A stretch of DNA of 64,000 bases from Oceanobacillus sp. FSL K6-2867. GTDB taxonomy: Bacteria > Bacillota > Bacilli > Bacillales > Amphibacillaceae. The stretch's first letter is position 1. Every line of letters begins with the position of its first letter. Below the pieces are notes generated by a model. The model worked only from the letters and a program-made list of their open reading frames with translations. It did not search any database and was not told the DNA's origin. Location of the stretch: contig NZ_CP150144.1 of NCBI RefSeq assembly GCF_037963145.1, positions 1,860,001 to 1,924,000 of the forward strand, in the 5' to 3' direction. The translations under genes were made by a program, and so were the position numbers. Shown here piece after piece: positions 17,032 to 24,002 of this stretch.

Positions 17032-18510
17032 TTAAGTAAAATACACCATTAAGTCACTAACCATTTTCTCATATTTTTCAAAGATTTTTAAGTAAATCTC
17101 ATGATTATCTTTGTTTGTATGGATTACTTTCTCTGCAGGCATATTCTCTTTAATATCATCAAAGCTTGCTGCTTCACCAATAGCTACTAAAGCTGTCCAT
17201 GCAGCTCCCCATGCAGCGTTATGATGTGTATCGGAAATATGGATGTCACTGCCGAAAATATCAGCAAGAATTTGTACCCAAAGCTCGGATTTGGATAGTC
17301 CACCATTCACACTGATTTTTTTCGATTCGCCTGCCATCTTCTCTAATGATTGACTGATTTGATAAATATTGAAAGCAATTCCTTCTAATACAGCACGTGT
17401 CATATGTTCCTTTTTATGCCCCATGCACAGCCCGAAGAAGTTTCCTTTTGCCTTTTGGTTCCAAAGTGGGGCACGCTCTCCATTTACATAAGGGAGGAAA
17501 ATAATCCCCTCTGCTCCTGGTTCTATATCTTTTGCACCTTCAAGCAACTGATCATGTGTTCCCTTAAATTCAATGATATCCTTAAACCATTGCAGCGCAA
17601 TTCCACCATTATTCGTTGGCCCGCCAATAATCGAACGCTCCTCTGAAAAAGCATACGTAAATGTTTCCATTACTTCATTTACTGGCGCACCTTGTACAAA
17701 CTGTCGAATCGCACCACTCGTACCAACTGAAATATTTACTTCACCTGGTGCAGTTGCGCCACTTCCAAGATTAGCCAATTGTCCATCAGCCGCTCCAATC
17801 ACAAATGGATGGTCTGGCGCGATTCCGATTTCAGCTGCAATTTGTGCATCAATTGTTGTGAAGGTTTCTGTTGGGGCTACAATTGCTGAAAGCTGTTCAC
17901 GTTTAATGCCAGCTGCAGCTAAAGCAGTGCTATCCCAATCTAAATCCTTTACATTCATTAAACCAGTAGAAGATGCCATTGCATAATCGATGGCGCTTGT
18001 ACCAAACCATTTTTGCAATAAATATTCCTTCATTGTCATGAAGTATGCTGCCTTTTCATAAGGCTCGTAGTTATTTTCACGCATCCATAACAGTTTCATC
18101 AATGGTGTCATTGGATGAATCGGTGTTCCAGTCCGAGCGTAGATTTCTTTTCCTTGTTCGGACTGCATAAGCGTTTCTGCTTGTTTGCTGCTTCTACCAT
18201 CCGACCAAATAAGCATGTTGGATAATGGTTCAAGATGCTCGTTTATGCAAATAAGCGAATGCATTGCACAAGAAATTCCCGTTGCGAGCAACTCATCCTG
18301 ATCAGCATTCGCTCTTTTTACAACCTGCTTCATCGCCGCTAAACAAGCAGCTTCTACTTCTTTCGGATTCTGTTCTGCCCAATCTGCTTGCGGGTAATAC
18401 GTTTCAATCATTTCTTCTGCTTCTGCAATTAATTTCCCCTTCATATCAAAGACGACAGCTTTTGCGCTTGTCGTCCCAATATCCAGTCCAATTACTAATT
18501 TTCTTTTCAA
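17032..18510 (-). CDS. gntK: gluconate kinase, FGGY family
   Basis: This enzyme phosphorylates D-gluconate to 6-phosphogluconate. The 492-residue protein has the FGGY/actin-type ATPase layout: KLVIGLDIGTTSAKAVVFD (phosphate-1 motif, Asp10), VNISVGTSGAIRQF (phosphate-2) and KISVNGGLSKSELWVQILADIFG (adenosine motif). It is the GntK type of bacilli, unrelated to the small P-loop gluconokinases. Xylulose or other sugar kinases of the family remain possible, but the gnd gene and GntP nearby support gluconate. It is the third gene after larA and the SDR, 64 bases behind the SDR, and no promoter or operator is visible before it, so it belongs to the larA operon. Confidence 0.9.
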   Translation of the reverse strand: MKRKLVIGLDIGTTSAKAVVFDMKGKLIAEAEEMIETYYPQADWAEQNPKEVEAACLAAMKQVVKRANADQDELLATGISCAMHSLICINEHLEPLSNMLIWSDGRSSKQAETLMQSEQGKEIYARTGTPIHPMTPLMKLLWMRENNYEPYEKAAYFMTMKEYLLQKWFGTSAIDYAMASSTGLMNVKDLDWDSTALAAAGIKREQLSAIVAPTETFTTIDAQIAAEIGIAPDHPFVIGAADGQLANLGSGATAPGEVNISVGTSGAIRQFVQGAPVNEVMETFTYAFSEERSIIGGPTNNGGIALQWFKDIIEFKGTHDQLLEGAKDIEPGAEGIIFLPYVNGERAPLWNQKAKGNFFGLCMGHKKEHMTRAVLEGIAFNIYQISQSLEKMAGESKKISVNGGLSKSELWVQILADIFGSDIHISDTHHNAAWGAAWTALVAIGEAASFDDIKENMPAEKVIHTNKDNHEIYLKIFEKYEKMVSDLMVYFT

Positions 18511-18574
18511 AGCTATCTCATCCTTTACAGACGTAGTGAAGAAAGACTCCTAATATTAAGGAGCCCCTATCTCT

Positions 18575-19345
18575 TTAGATTGTCATGCTTCCGTAACCAC
18601 CGTCAACACGGAGTAGAGATCCAGTTACAAAGCCTGATGCTTTATCGGATGCAAGGTAAATTGCTGCACCTTGCAGTTCTTCTGGTTCACCGAATCGCTC
18701 CATTGGTGTATGATTCATAATTGATTCAATTCGAGCCTCATCCAAAATTTTACGATTTTGTTCTGCAGGGAAGAAACCTGGAATAATTGCATTTACACGA
18801 ATCCCATGTGGTGCAAATTCCTTCGCTAAATATTGTGTGACACTGTTTACCCCAGCCTTTGATGCTGAATACGTAAATACACGAGACAACGGTGTTGTCG
18901 ATGATACAGATGAAATATTAATAATGCTACCTTTACGTTGCTGCTCAATCATACGCTTTGCAAAAATTTGTGTGGAAAACACAAGTCCTCGTAAGTTAAC
19001 ATCCATAATATCATCCCACTCATCTGTTTCAAGTTCAAGGAATGGGGTAGAGCTGTTTTTACCAGGTGCGTTTAAAACGATATCCCAGCCACCAGACCAT
19101 GTTTCAATATCTTTTGCAGCTTTCTCTACGGATTCCAAATCACTGACATCTGCTTGAAAGGCTTTTGCCGATCCACCATCTGCCTCAATATCTTTTACAA
19201 CTGCTTCAGCTTTTTCTAAATTACGACCAACAATTGCTACCGTTGCCCCGTGCGCAGCAAGTCCTTTTGCCATGGAAGCACCTAACGTACTGTTTCCACC
19301 GATTGCAACTGCGATTTTCCCTGTTAAGTCAAATAAATTACTCAC
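18575..19345 (-). CDS. uxuB: SDR-family D-mannonate oxidoreductase (fructuronate reductase, UxuB/YjmF-like)
   Basis: This is a 256-residue classical short-chain dehydrogenase. The cofactor motif is GGNSTLGASMA (residues 16-26), and the active site holds Ser in INISS, Tyr159 and Lys163. The specificity loop PGFFPAEQNRKILDEARIESIMNHTPMERFGEPEEL closely matches YjmF, the SDR-type fructuronate reductase of B. subtilis. It would reduce D-fructuronate to D-mannonate with NAD(P)H. I chose GTG at 19345, preceded by AGGGGGAA; a longer frame runs into larA. It lies 28 bases after larA. Other aldonate dehydrogenases such as gluconate 5-dehydrogenase are close relatives and cannot be excluded. Confidence 0.82.
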   Translation of the reverse strand: MSNLFDLTGKIAVAIGGNSTLGASMAKGLAAHGATVAIVGRNLEKAEAVVKDIEADGGSAKAFQADVSDLESVEKAAKDIETWSGGWDIVLNAPGKNSSTPFLELETDEWDDIMDVNLRGLVFSTQIFAKRMIEQQRKGSIINISSVSSTTPLSRVFTYSASKAGVNSVTQYLAKEFAPHGIRVNAIIPGFFPAEQNRKILDEARIESIMNHTPMERFGEPEELQGAAIYLASDKASGFVTGSLLRVDGGYGSMTI

Positions 19346-19373
19346 TCTATAATTCCCCCTAATAAATAATGTA

Positions 19374-20648
19374 TTAAAATAAGTTGCCTTCTTTATCAAA
19401 ACCAAATTTGTACAAATCTGAAATCTGTTCCAAATTCTTATGCTCCTTCACATGTTCAAGGAATGCTTCAGATACTTCGATTTCACTTATTTCTAACGTA
19501 TTTTTGATTCTAACTAATTTCACCTTTGTAAAATCAAGAATATTACATGTTTTAATAGCAGACTGAATTGCCATTTTATCATTTGGCAATGTTGTTGAAA
19601 TATGTGTTGGTCCAACAACTGTAGAAGTTAATCCATTTGCATATGTTCCATGCTTATCCATCTTGTTTACTAGTCGCTCGGTTGTAAAATCTGCTGTACC
19701 TACCCCATTAGCGTTTCCTTCTGATTGTGGTGTTACATCTAGAACGACCATTTTGGATACATCTGGGCCACCATGAGCATATGGCGTCGGATATCTGCCA
19801 GTAATATTTGGGTCCATTCCGTCCCCACTTATGTTTTTACCAATCTCATCAATAATGAGCACATCGATTTCATCAAAGAAAAGCTTCGGCAGCAGCTGTT
19901 TGGAAAGCTTTTGCAGCTCTGTTTCTCTTGCTTCAATGTTCTCTGGACGAAGCACCTCTACTTTTGCAACTTTATCGAAGGGATTTTCAACGGTTGCTAC
20001 AGCGAATACGATTGGCATTTTTTCCATCGTCATTCTAGCCATTGCAGGAACATGCTCAGCCATATGCTTAAAGCCCAACTGGTGACATGCTTCAGCACCT
20101 TTTTGTTTCCCAAGACCAATACTGATCATTTTCATGATGCCGCTTTCTACTGGCCCACGAAATGCTGTATGTGGCTTAACGCGATTAACGACTACGATGC
20201 CATCGGCTTGTGATGCAAGTTTATCAATGTACACCGGTAAGCCGTTCGGAAGCTCACCAATTTTTACTACTTCCATGGAAGAACGAATTTCTGCATTTAC
20301 CGCTTCTTCTGTAACGCCTAAATGCTCTAGTACTGCCTTTTGCCCTTCCGCTGTCGCACCTCCATGACTACCCATGGATGGAACAATAAAAGGTTTTGCT
20401 CCCAAATCTTGCAGAAACTTAACTGTTACTGCAGTTAAATCAACAAGTCGATCCACCCCGCGGCTACCAACTGCAATAGCGATCTCCATGCCCGGTTTAA
20501 CTGTGTCCTTAACCTTTTCTAACTGTGCCTGTAATGTTCCAACAACATCTTCTTCTTTTGTACGGTCAAACGTTTGCTTTACTTTTGCCAATTTCGGTAC
20601 AGGAATATCCTGTAGCAGCTCCTGTAAAATGCCCATAAAACGATTCAC
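19374..20648 (-). CDS. LarA-superfamily nickel-pincer racemase/epimerase, candidate gluconate/mannonate 2-epimerase
   Basis: LarA-family enzymes use a nickel-pincer nucleotide bound to a lysine to racemise or epimerise 2-hydroxyacids by hydride transfer. The 424-residue protein has the family residues: GSRG (Arg63), GSHGGATAEGQ (His95), NRVKPHTAFRG (His160) and IGLGKQKGAEACHQLGF (Lys181 or Lys183 for cofactor attachment, His189). These correspond to Arg75, His108, His174, Lys184 and His200 of L. plantarum LarA. Homologues include malate racemases and a D-gluconate 2-epimerase. This gene leads an operon with a mannonate-forming SDR and gluconate kinase, so D-mannonate to D-gluconate is the most economical reaction. 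Lactate racemase remains the alternative. Specificity is inferred from context. Confidence 0.85.
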   Translation of the reverse strand: MNRFMGILQELLQDIPVPKLAKVKQTFDRTKEEDVVGTLQAQLEKVKDTVKPGMEIAIAVGSRGVDRLVDLTAVTVKFLQDLGAKPFIVPSMGSHGGATAEGQKAVLEHLGVTEEAVNAEIRSSMEVVKIGELPNGLPVYIDKLASQADGIVVVNRVKPHTAFRGPVESGIMKMISIGLGKQKGAEACHQLGFKHMAEHVPAMARMTMEKMPIVFAVATVENPFDKVAKVEVLRPENIEARETELQKLSKQLLPKLFFDEIDVLIIDEIGKNISGDGMDPNITGRYPTPYAHGGPDVSKMVVLDVTPQSEGNANGVGTADFTTERLVNKMDKHGTYANGLTSTVVGPTHISTTLPNDKMAIQSAIKTCNILDFTKVKLVRIKNTLEISEIEVSEAFLEHVKEHKNLEQISDLYKFGFDKEGNLF

Positions 20649-20844
20649 TCCATTTCATTATAAAATTATCTATAACAAATAATTACATATTATATTTCCC
20701 TAGCAAGTAAAGGATAACCCTTTTTCGGGATGCTGTTTGAAAGCTTAGCATTGGCAGACCATTTGACTGGGTCTCTCCTCTGCATTTTTTGCATTACTTA
20801 CTGCAAAAACCAATTTTGTAATCCCTTTCAAAATGCACTTCAAT

Positions 20845-20903
20845 TAATTTGTTTACCAAACAAATTATATAAAAAGCATAACATGAAGGTTTTTGACAGT
20901 CAA
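20845..20903 (-). promoter_or_regulatory. promoter and ROK-type operator of larA-uxuB-gntK
   Basis: Minus strand: -35 TTGACT (20903-20898), 17 bases, -10 TATGCT (20880-20875). The operator TAATTTGTTT-ACC-AAACAAATTA (20845-20867) is a perfect palindrome with 10-base arms. No cre site with a central CG is present, unlike the sister promoters. The -35 and spacer lie inside the mgsA terminator hairpin. The transcript has a leader of about 200 bases up to larA. A 34-codon frame at 20690-20794 in that leader has no ribosome binding site, and I do not call it a gene. Confidence 0.75.
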
Positions 20904-20928
20904 CTGATTAACTGATAGAAACCTTCAT
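20883..20928 (-). terminator. terminator-like hairpin after mgsA
   Basis: ATGAAGGTTT (20883-20892) pairs with AAACCTTCAT (20919-20928) across a loop of about 26 bases. On the minus strand it is followed by GTTATGCTTTTTATA. It lies 7 bases after the mgsA stop and overlaps the larA promoter. Confidence 0.6.
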
Positions 20929-20935
20929 TTAGCTA

Positions 20936-21349
20936 TTAATCACTCCGTTTGGCAGCAATAATCTCACGCCATTGTAAATCTCCCCGCTCTAGACCATGAA
21001 TGAATACTTCAGCACTTCCCATATTGGTTGCTAGCGGAACAGCGTATACATCACAGAGACGCATTAGTGCTGAAACATCTGGCTCATGTGGTTGAGCAGT
21101 AAGTGGATCGCGAAAGAAAATAACCATATCCATTTTATTCTCCGCAATCATTGCACCGATTTGCTGGTCTCCACCAAGTGGTCCTGACTGAAATCGGTGA
21201 ACCTCTAGTCCTGTGCTCTCGGCGATTCTTAATCCTGTCGTACCAGTTGCATAAAGCTCATGTTTTTCAAGACTATGTTTATAGGCTTGTGTAAACTGAA
21301 CCATATCTGTTTTCTTTTTGTCATGAGCAATCAATGCAATTTTCATCAT
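20936..21349 (-). CDS. mgsA: methylglyoxal synthase
   Basis: MgsA converts dihydroxyacetone phosphate to methylglyoxal and phosphate, relieving phosphate-starved or overloaded glycolysis. The 137-residue protein carries the signature motifs [19 protein letters not shown] (phosphate binding) and [14 protein letters not shown] with catalytic Asp61, then [15 protein letters not shown]. It begins 18 bases after larC1 behind GGGGGA, so the two genes form one operon. Methylglyoxal is detoxified to lactate, a classic LarA substrate, which offers one reason for the linkage. A second is that strong influx of sugar acids raises triose phosphate. Either explanation is inference. Confidence 0.95.
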   Translation of the reverse strand: MMKIALIAHDKKKTDMVQFTQAYKHSLEKHELYATGTTGLRIAESTGLEVHRFQSGPLGGDQQIGAMIAENKMDMVIFFRDPLTAQPHEPDVSALMRLCDVYAVPLATNMGSAEVFIHGLERGDLQWREIIAAKRSD

Positions 21350-21367
21350 TATCCCCCATTTCTTATA

Positions 21368-22306
21368 TTAATACCTCTCACCAATAATGGTTCGCAATAC
21401 ATTCGGATGATCTGGGAAGGTCTTGGTTCCCGCTCCATATCCAATTGCATCCACTTTGATTGTCGGCATATTGCCAAATTCCTCTGCTAAAACCGCAATT
21501 ATCGCCGCTCCCGTTGGTGTTGTCAGTTCTGCTTTCAGCTCGCTGGCAGCGATTGGTATACCACGTAAAATCTCTAACGTAGCTGGTGCTGGTACTGGAT
21601 ATACGCCATGATCAATACGTATTTTCCCACTTCCAACCGGAACTGGAGCTGCTATCACCGAATCAATTTCCATCTGCTGGAGTAGAATAGCTGTGCCAAC
21701 AATATCTATGATGGAATCTACTGCACCCACTTCATGGAAATGGACATCTTCTAGTGGCATCCCATGAATCCGTCCTTCTGCTTCACCTATTTTTTTGAAA
21801 ATCTTTAATGCCGTTTCCTCTACTGGTTCTGGAAACTCCGCTCCTTTAATCAGTTTTACAATATCTTTATAGGAACGATGGTGATGCGCATGATGGTGAT
21901 CATGATCATGTGCGTGATTATGATGATGGTGGTGTCCATCTTCGTTATGTGTGTGTTCATGGTGGTGATGCTGTTCAGCTTCATTATGTGCATGTTCATG
22001 GTGGTGATGCTGTTCAGCTTCATTATGTGCATGTTCATGGTGGTGATGCTGTTCAGCTTCATTATGTGCATGTGCATGTTCATGGTGGTGATGCTGTTCA
22101 GCTTCATTTAAAAGTACGACATCAAACTTCATGCTTTTGATACCGTTTTTAACGATCTTATTCCATTTTAACTGATATTCATCTTCCATGCCTAGCTTTT
22201 TCAATTCTCTCTCTAAATGAATCGGATCACCACCTGCATCAACTAATGATGAAATCGTCATATCTCCACTTACGCCAGAAAAACAATCAAAATATAGAAT
22301 TTTCAT
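21368..22306 (-). CDS. larC1: LarC N-terminal domain (LarC1) with a histidine-rich insert
   Basis: This is the N-terminal half of the nickel insertase LarC: MKILYFDCFSGVSGDMTISSLVDAGGDP at the start, DVHFHEVGAVDSIIDIVG in the middle and TTPTGAAIIAVLAEEFGNMP with GYGAGTKTFPDHPNVLRTIIGE at the end, where it stops. The C-terminal domain is a separate gene at 15199-15675. Residues about 67-145 form a histidine-rich insert built from four copies of a 13-15-residue unit (NEAEQHHHHEHAH) followed by mixed His/Asp/Asn. Many LarC proteins have a shorter His-rich loop, thought to bind nickel. First gene of the larC1-mgsA unit, divergent from the ROK regulator across a shared operator. Confidence 0.94.
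   Translation of the reverse strand: MKILYFDCFSGVSGDMTISSLVDAGGDPIHLERELKKLGMEDEYQLKWNKIVKNGIKSMKFDVVLLNEAEQHHHHEHAHAHNEAEQHHHHEHAHNEAEQHHHHEHAHNEAEQHHHHEHTHNEDGHHHHHNHAHDHDHHHAHHHRSYKDIVKLIKGAEFPEPVEETALKIFKKIGEAEGRIHGMPLEDVHFHEVGAVDSIIDIVGTAILLQQMEIDSVIAAPVPVGSGKIRIDHGVYPVPAPATLEILRGIPIAASELKAELTTPTGAAIIAVLAEEFGNMPTIKVDAIGYGAGTKTFPDHPNVLRTIIGERY
21955..22111 (-). repeat. in-frame 39-base tandem repeat in larC1
   Basis: Four copies of a unit beginning GTTCATGGTGGTGATGCTG (plus strand) start at 21955, 21994, 22033 and 22078. Three are 39 bases apart or nearly so; the last interval is 45 because of an added GTGCAT (Ala-His). The copies are almost identical, so the number of units is probably variable between strains. 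Confidence 0.92.
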
Positions 22307-22360
22307 TCCAAAATCTCCTTTTTTTGTTATAATTGATTTATTAACGGCTCACAAGATTTT

Positions 22361-22374
22361 TGAAAGCCTTTTCA
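22361..22374. promoter_or_regulatory. cre-like site in the larC1 leader
   Basis: TGAAAGCCTTTTCA is a near-perfect palindrome that matches the cre consensus except that the central CG is CC. It lies 55 bases before the larC1 start, downstream of the operator, where a bound CcpA could block transcription. Confidence 0.4.
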
Positions 22375-22417
22375 CACAAAGATAATAGTAGGGCAGATAT
22401 CTATTTCTTTGCAGAAT

Positions 22418-22448
22418 GTTATTATTTGTTTACTAAACAAATAATAAC
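22418..22448. promoter_or_regulatory. 31-base perfect palindromic operator between larC1 and the ROK regulator
   Basis: GTTATTATTTGTTT-ACT-AAACAAATAATAAC: two perfect 14-base arms around three bases. It is the best copy of the operator family in the window and lies between the divergent larC1 and regulator genes, so it can control both, including autoregulation. For larC1 a -35 TTGTCA (22484-22479) is visible with only weak -10 candidates (TGTATA or TATAAA, near 22454-22461). Confidence 0.85.
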
Positions 22449-22498
22449 ATGTTTTTATACATAATTCTCATTTCGTTATGACAAAGGGGGAAAACACC

Positions 22499-23662
22499 AT
22501 GGTTACAGGCGATGGAGCTTACATCAAAAAAATAAACAGAAGCATCATTTTGCAAAAAATAATTGAACACGGTTTCGTATCCAGGGCAGAGCTTTCCAAG
22601 ATTACTGGGCTGAATAAAGCAACAATTTCTGTTCAGGTTGTTGATTTACTGGATGAAAAGCTTGTGTGTGAAACACAGCAGGAACATAATGCTGTTGGGA
22701 GAAGGCCAATTATGCTTTCCATTAACGGGGACGCTGGTTATGTACTTGGAATTGACCTTGACTATATGGAAATCCAATACCGAATATCCGACCTTCAAGG
22801 GAAGGAAATCGAAACAAATACAGTAAAACTTGGCACAGAAAACTACGAAGAAATAGTAAACATTTTAATCAAACAGATTAAAAAATACAAGCAAAAATAT
22901 GCCAACTGTCATTATGGATTGGTCCAGACTATAATAGGAGTTCATGGCACCGTAAACAATGATCAATCTATTCTTTTTGTTCCGAGATATCAATGGCGAA
23001 ATAAAAATTTAAAATCAGATATAGAAAGTGAATTAGATGTCAATATTTCAATTGAAAATACTGCGAATCTCTCCGTTTATGCTGAAAGAGTGTACAAGCA
23101 TCATCACAGCAATAATTTATTAGCCATTGTCCTTAGTTCTGGTATCGGTGCTGGAATCATGAACAATGGCAACCTTGTTAAAGGAAATGATGGTTATGCA
23201 GGAGAAATTGGACATATGATTATTTCTCCTTTTGGAAAGGCCTGCAAATGTGGCAATCATGGCTGTTGGGAGCTTTATGCAGCAGAACCGGCCGTGTTTT
23301 CAAGTCTCGCTGAAAAGCTTGACCGTCCAAACTTAACCCACAAGGATCTAAAACAGTTAATCGCAGAAAAGGATCCTACTACATGTGAGGAGATGAAAAC
23401 ATTTATCAGCTATGTTTCCATCGGACTTAATAACATGATTAATTCCTATAACCCAGAAACTATAGTGCTTAACAGTGAGCTATTGTATTTATTCCCGAAT
23501 GCCATTGATGAAATTGAAAAAAATCTCCAATCTTCTGTAAGTGTTTATCGCCAAATTGTACTGTCTGACTTAGGCAGAAATGCAATTGTCCTAGGTGCAT
23601 GTGCACTTGGCATTCAAAATTTCCTTGAAGTACAAGAAGTAACCTTTAAGAGCGGCGATTAA
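22499..23662 (+). CDS. ROK-family transcriptional repressor (NagC/XylR type)
   Basis: The N-terminal winged helix-turn-helix (INRSIILQKIIEHGFVSRAELSKITGLNKATISVQVVDLLDEKLV) is fused to a ROK domain. The zinc signature GEIGHMIISPFGKACKCGNHGCWE is intact, while the catalytic residues of sugar kinases are not obviously kept. I place the start at 22499, behind AAAGGGGG with an 8-base spacing; an ATG at 22478 has no such site. The 31-base palindrome sits just upstream. ROK repressors such as XylR bind GTTTGTTT/AAACAAAC-type palindromes, the same core as the operators in this window. It is therefore the likely regulator of the sugar-acid genes, with a pathway intermediate as inducer. Confidence 0.88.
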   Translation: MVTGDGAYIKKINRSIILQKIIEHGFVSRAELSKITGLNKATISVQVVDLLDEKLVCETQQEHNAVGRRPIMLSINGDAGYVLGIDLDYMEIQYRISDLQGKEIETNTVKLGTENYEEIVNILIKQIKKYKQKYANCHYGLVQTIIGVHGTVNNDQSILFVPRYQWRNKNLKSDIESELDVNISIENTANLSVYAERVYKHHHSNNLLAIVLSSGIGAGIMNNGNLVKGNDGYAGEIGHMIISPFGKACKCGNHGCWELYAAEPAVFSSLAEKLDRPNLTHKDLKQLIAEKDPTTCEEMKTFISYVSIGLNNMINSYNPETIVLNSELLYLFPNAIDEIEKNLQSSVSVYRQIVLSDLGRNAIVLGACALGIQNFLEVQEVTFKSGD

Positions 23663-23705
23663 TCTAGTTGAAGTTCATTGTCAGCAGATGGATACGTATA
23701 TAAGT

Positions 23706-23746
23706 AGCGTGTGGAAATCTTTCAGGGTTTTCACACGCTATTTTAT
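23706..23746 (+). terminator. intrinsic terminator of the ROK gene
   Basis: AGCGTGTGG pairs with TCACACGCT (one G-T pair) over a loop of about 16 bases, followed by ATTTTAT. It lies 44 bases after the stop. Confidence 0.75.
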
Positions 23747-23773
23747 CCTCAGCATTTGATGTGCGATTAATTT

Positions 23774-23887
23774 CAATCAGAATACTACCTTTTACACCGT
23801 GATAGCCCCTCTCTCGGTCGATTTCCATCAGTATACTTCCTTTTTACGCCGGATAGCCTCTCTCTTGGTCGATTCCAATCAGAATAT
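23774..23887. repeat. 51-base imperfect tandem repeat
   Basis: ATCAG-anchored units start at about 23774 and 23825, and a partial third at 23876. Each contains TACCTTTTACACCG-like, ATAGCC-CTCTCTC-GGTCGATT segments, with several base differences between copies. It fills the noncoding 23747-23920 gap between two terminators. No function is evident. Confidence 0.7.
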
Positions 23888-23920
23888 CGTTATTTTAGGA
23901 TAGGATAAAGTTCTTATACA

Positions 23921-23954
23921 CACTAAAAGTCCTTCATATTAAGTATGAAGGACT
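23921..23954 (-). terminator. intrinsic terminator of gnd
   Basis: Minus strand AGTCCTTCATA pairs perfectly with TATGAAGGACT over five bases, followed by TTTTAGTG. It lies about 50 bases after the gnd stop. Confidence 0.85.
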
Positions 23955-24002
23955 AAATAATTTCTTATTCATTTCAAGGTGTTCGGAAGATGCACAGCTT
24001 TA

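Noticed and set aside
20690..20794. 34-codon frame on the minus strand in the larA leader
   Set aside because: No ribosome binding site at either ATG and no recognisable motif; probably a chance frame.
21856..22140. Methionine/valine-rich frames antisense or out of frame to the His-rich repeats of larC1
   Set aside because: They are low-complexity readings of the tandem repeat in other frames.
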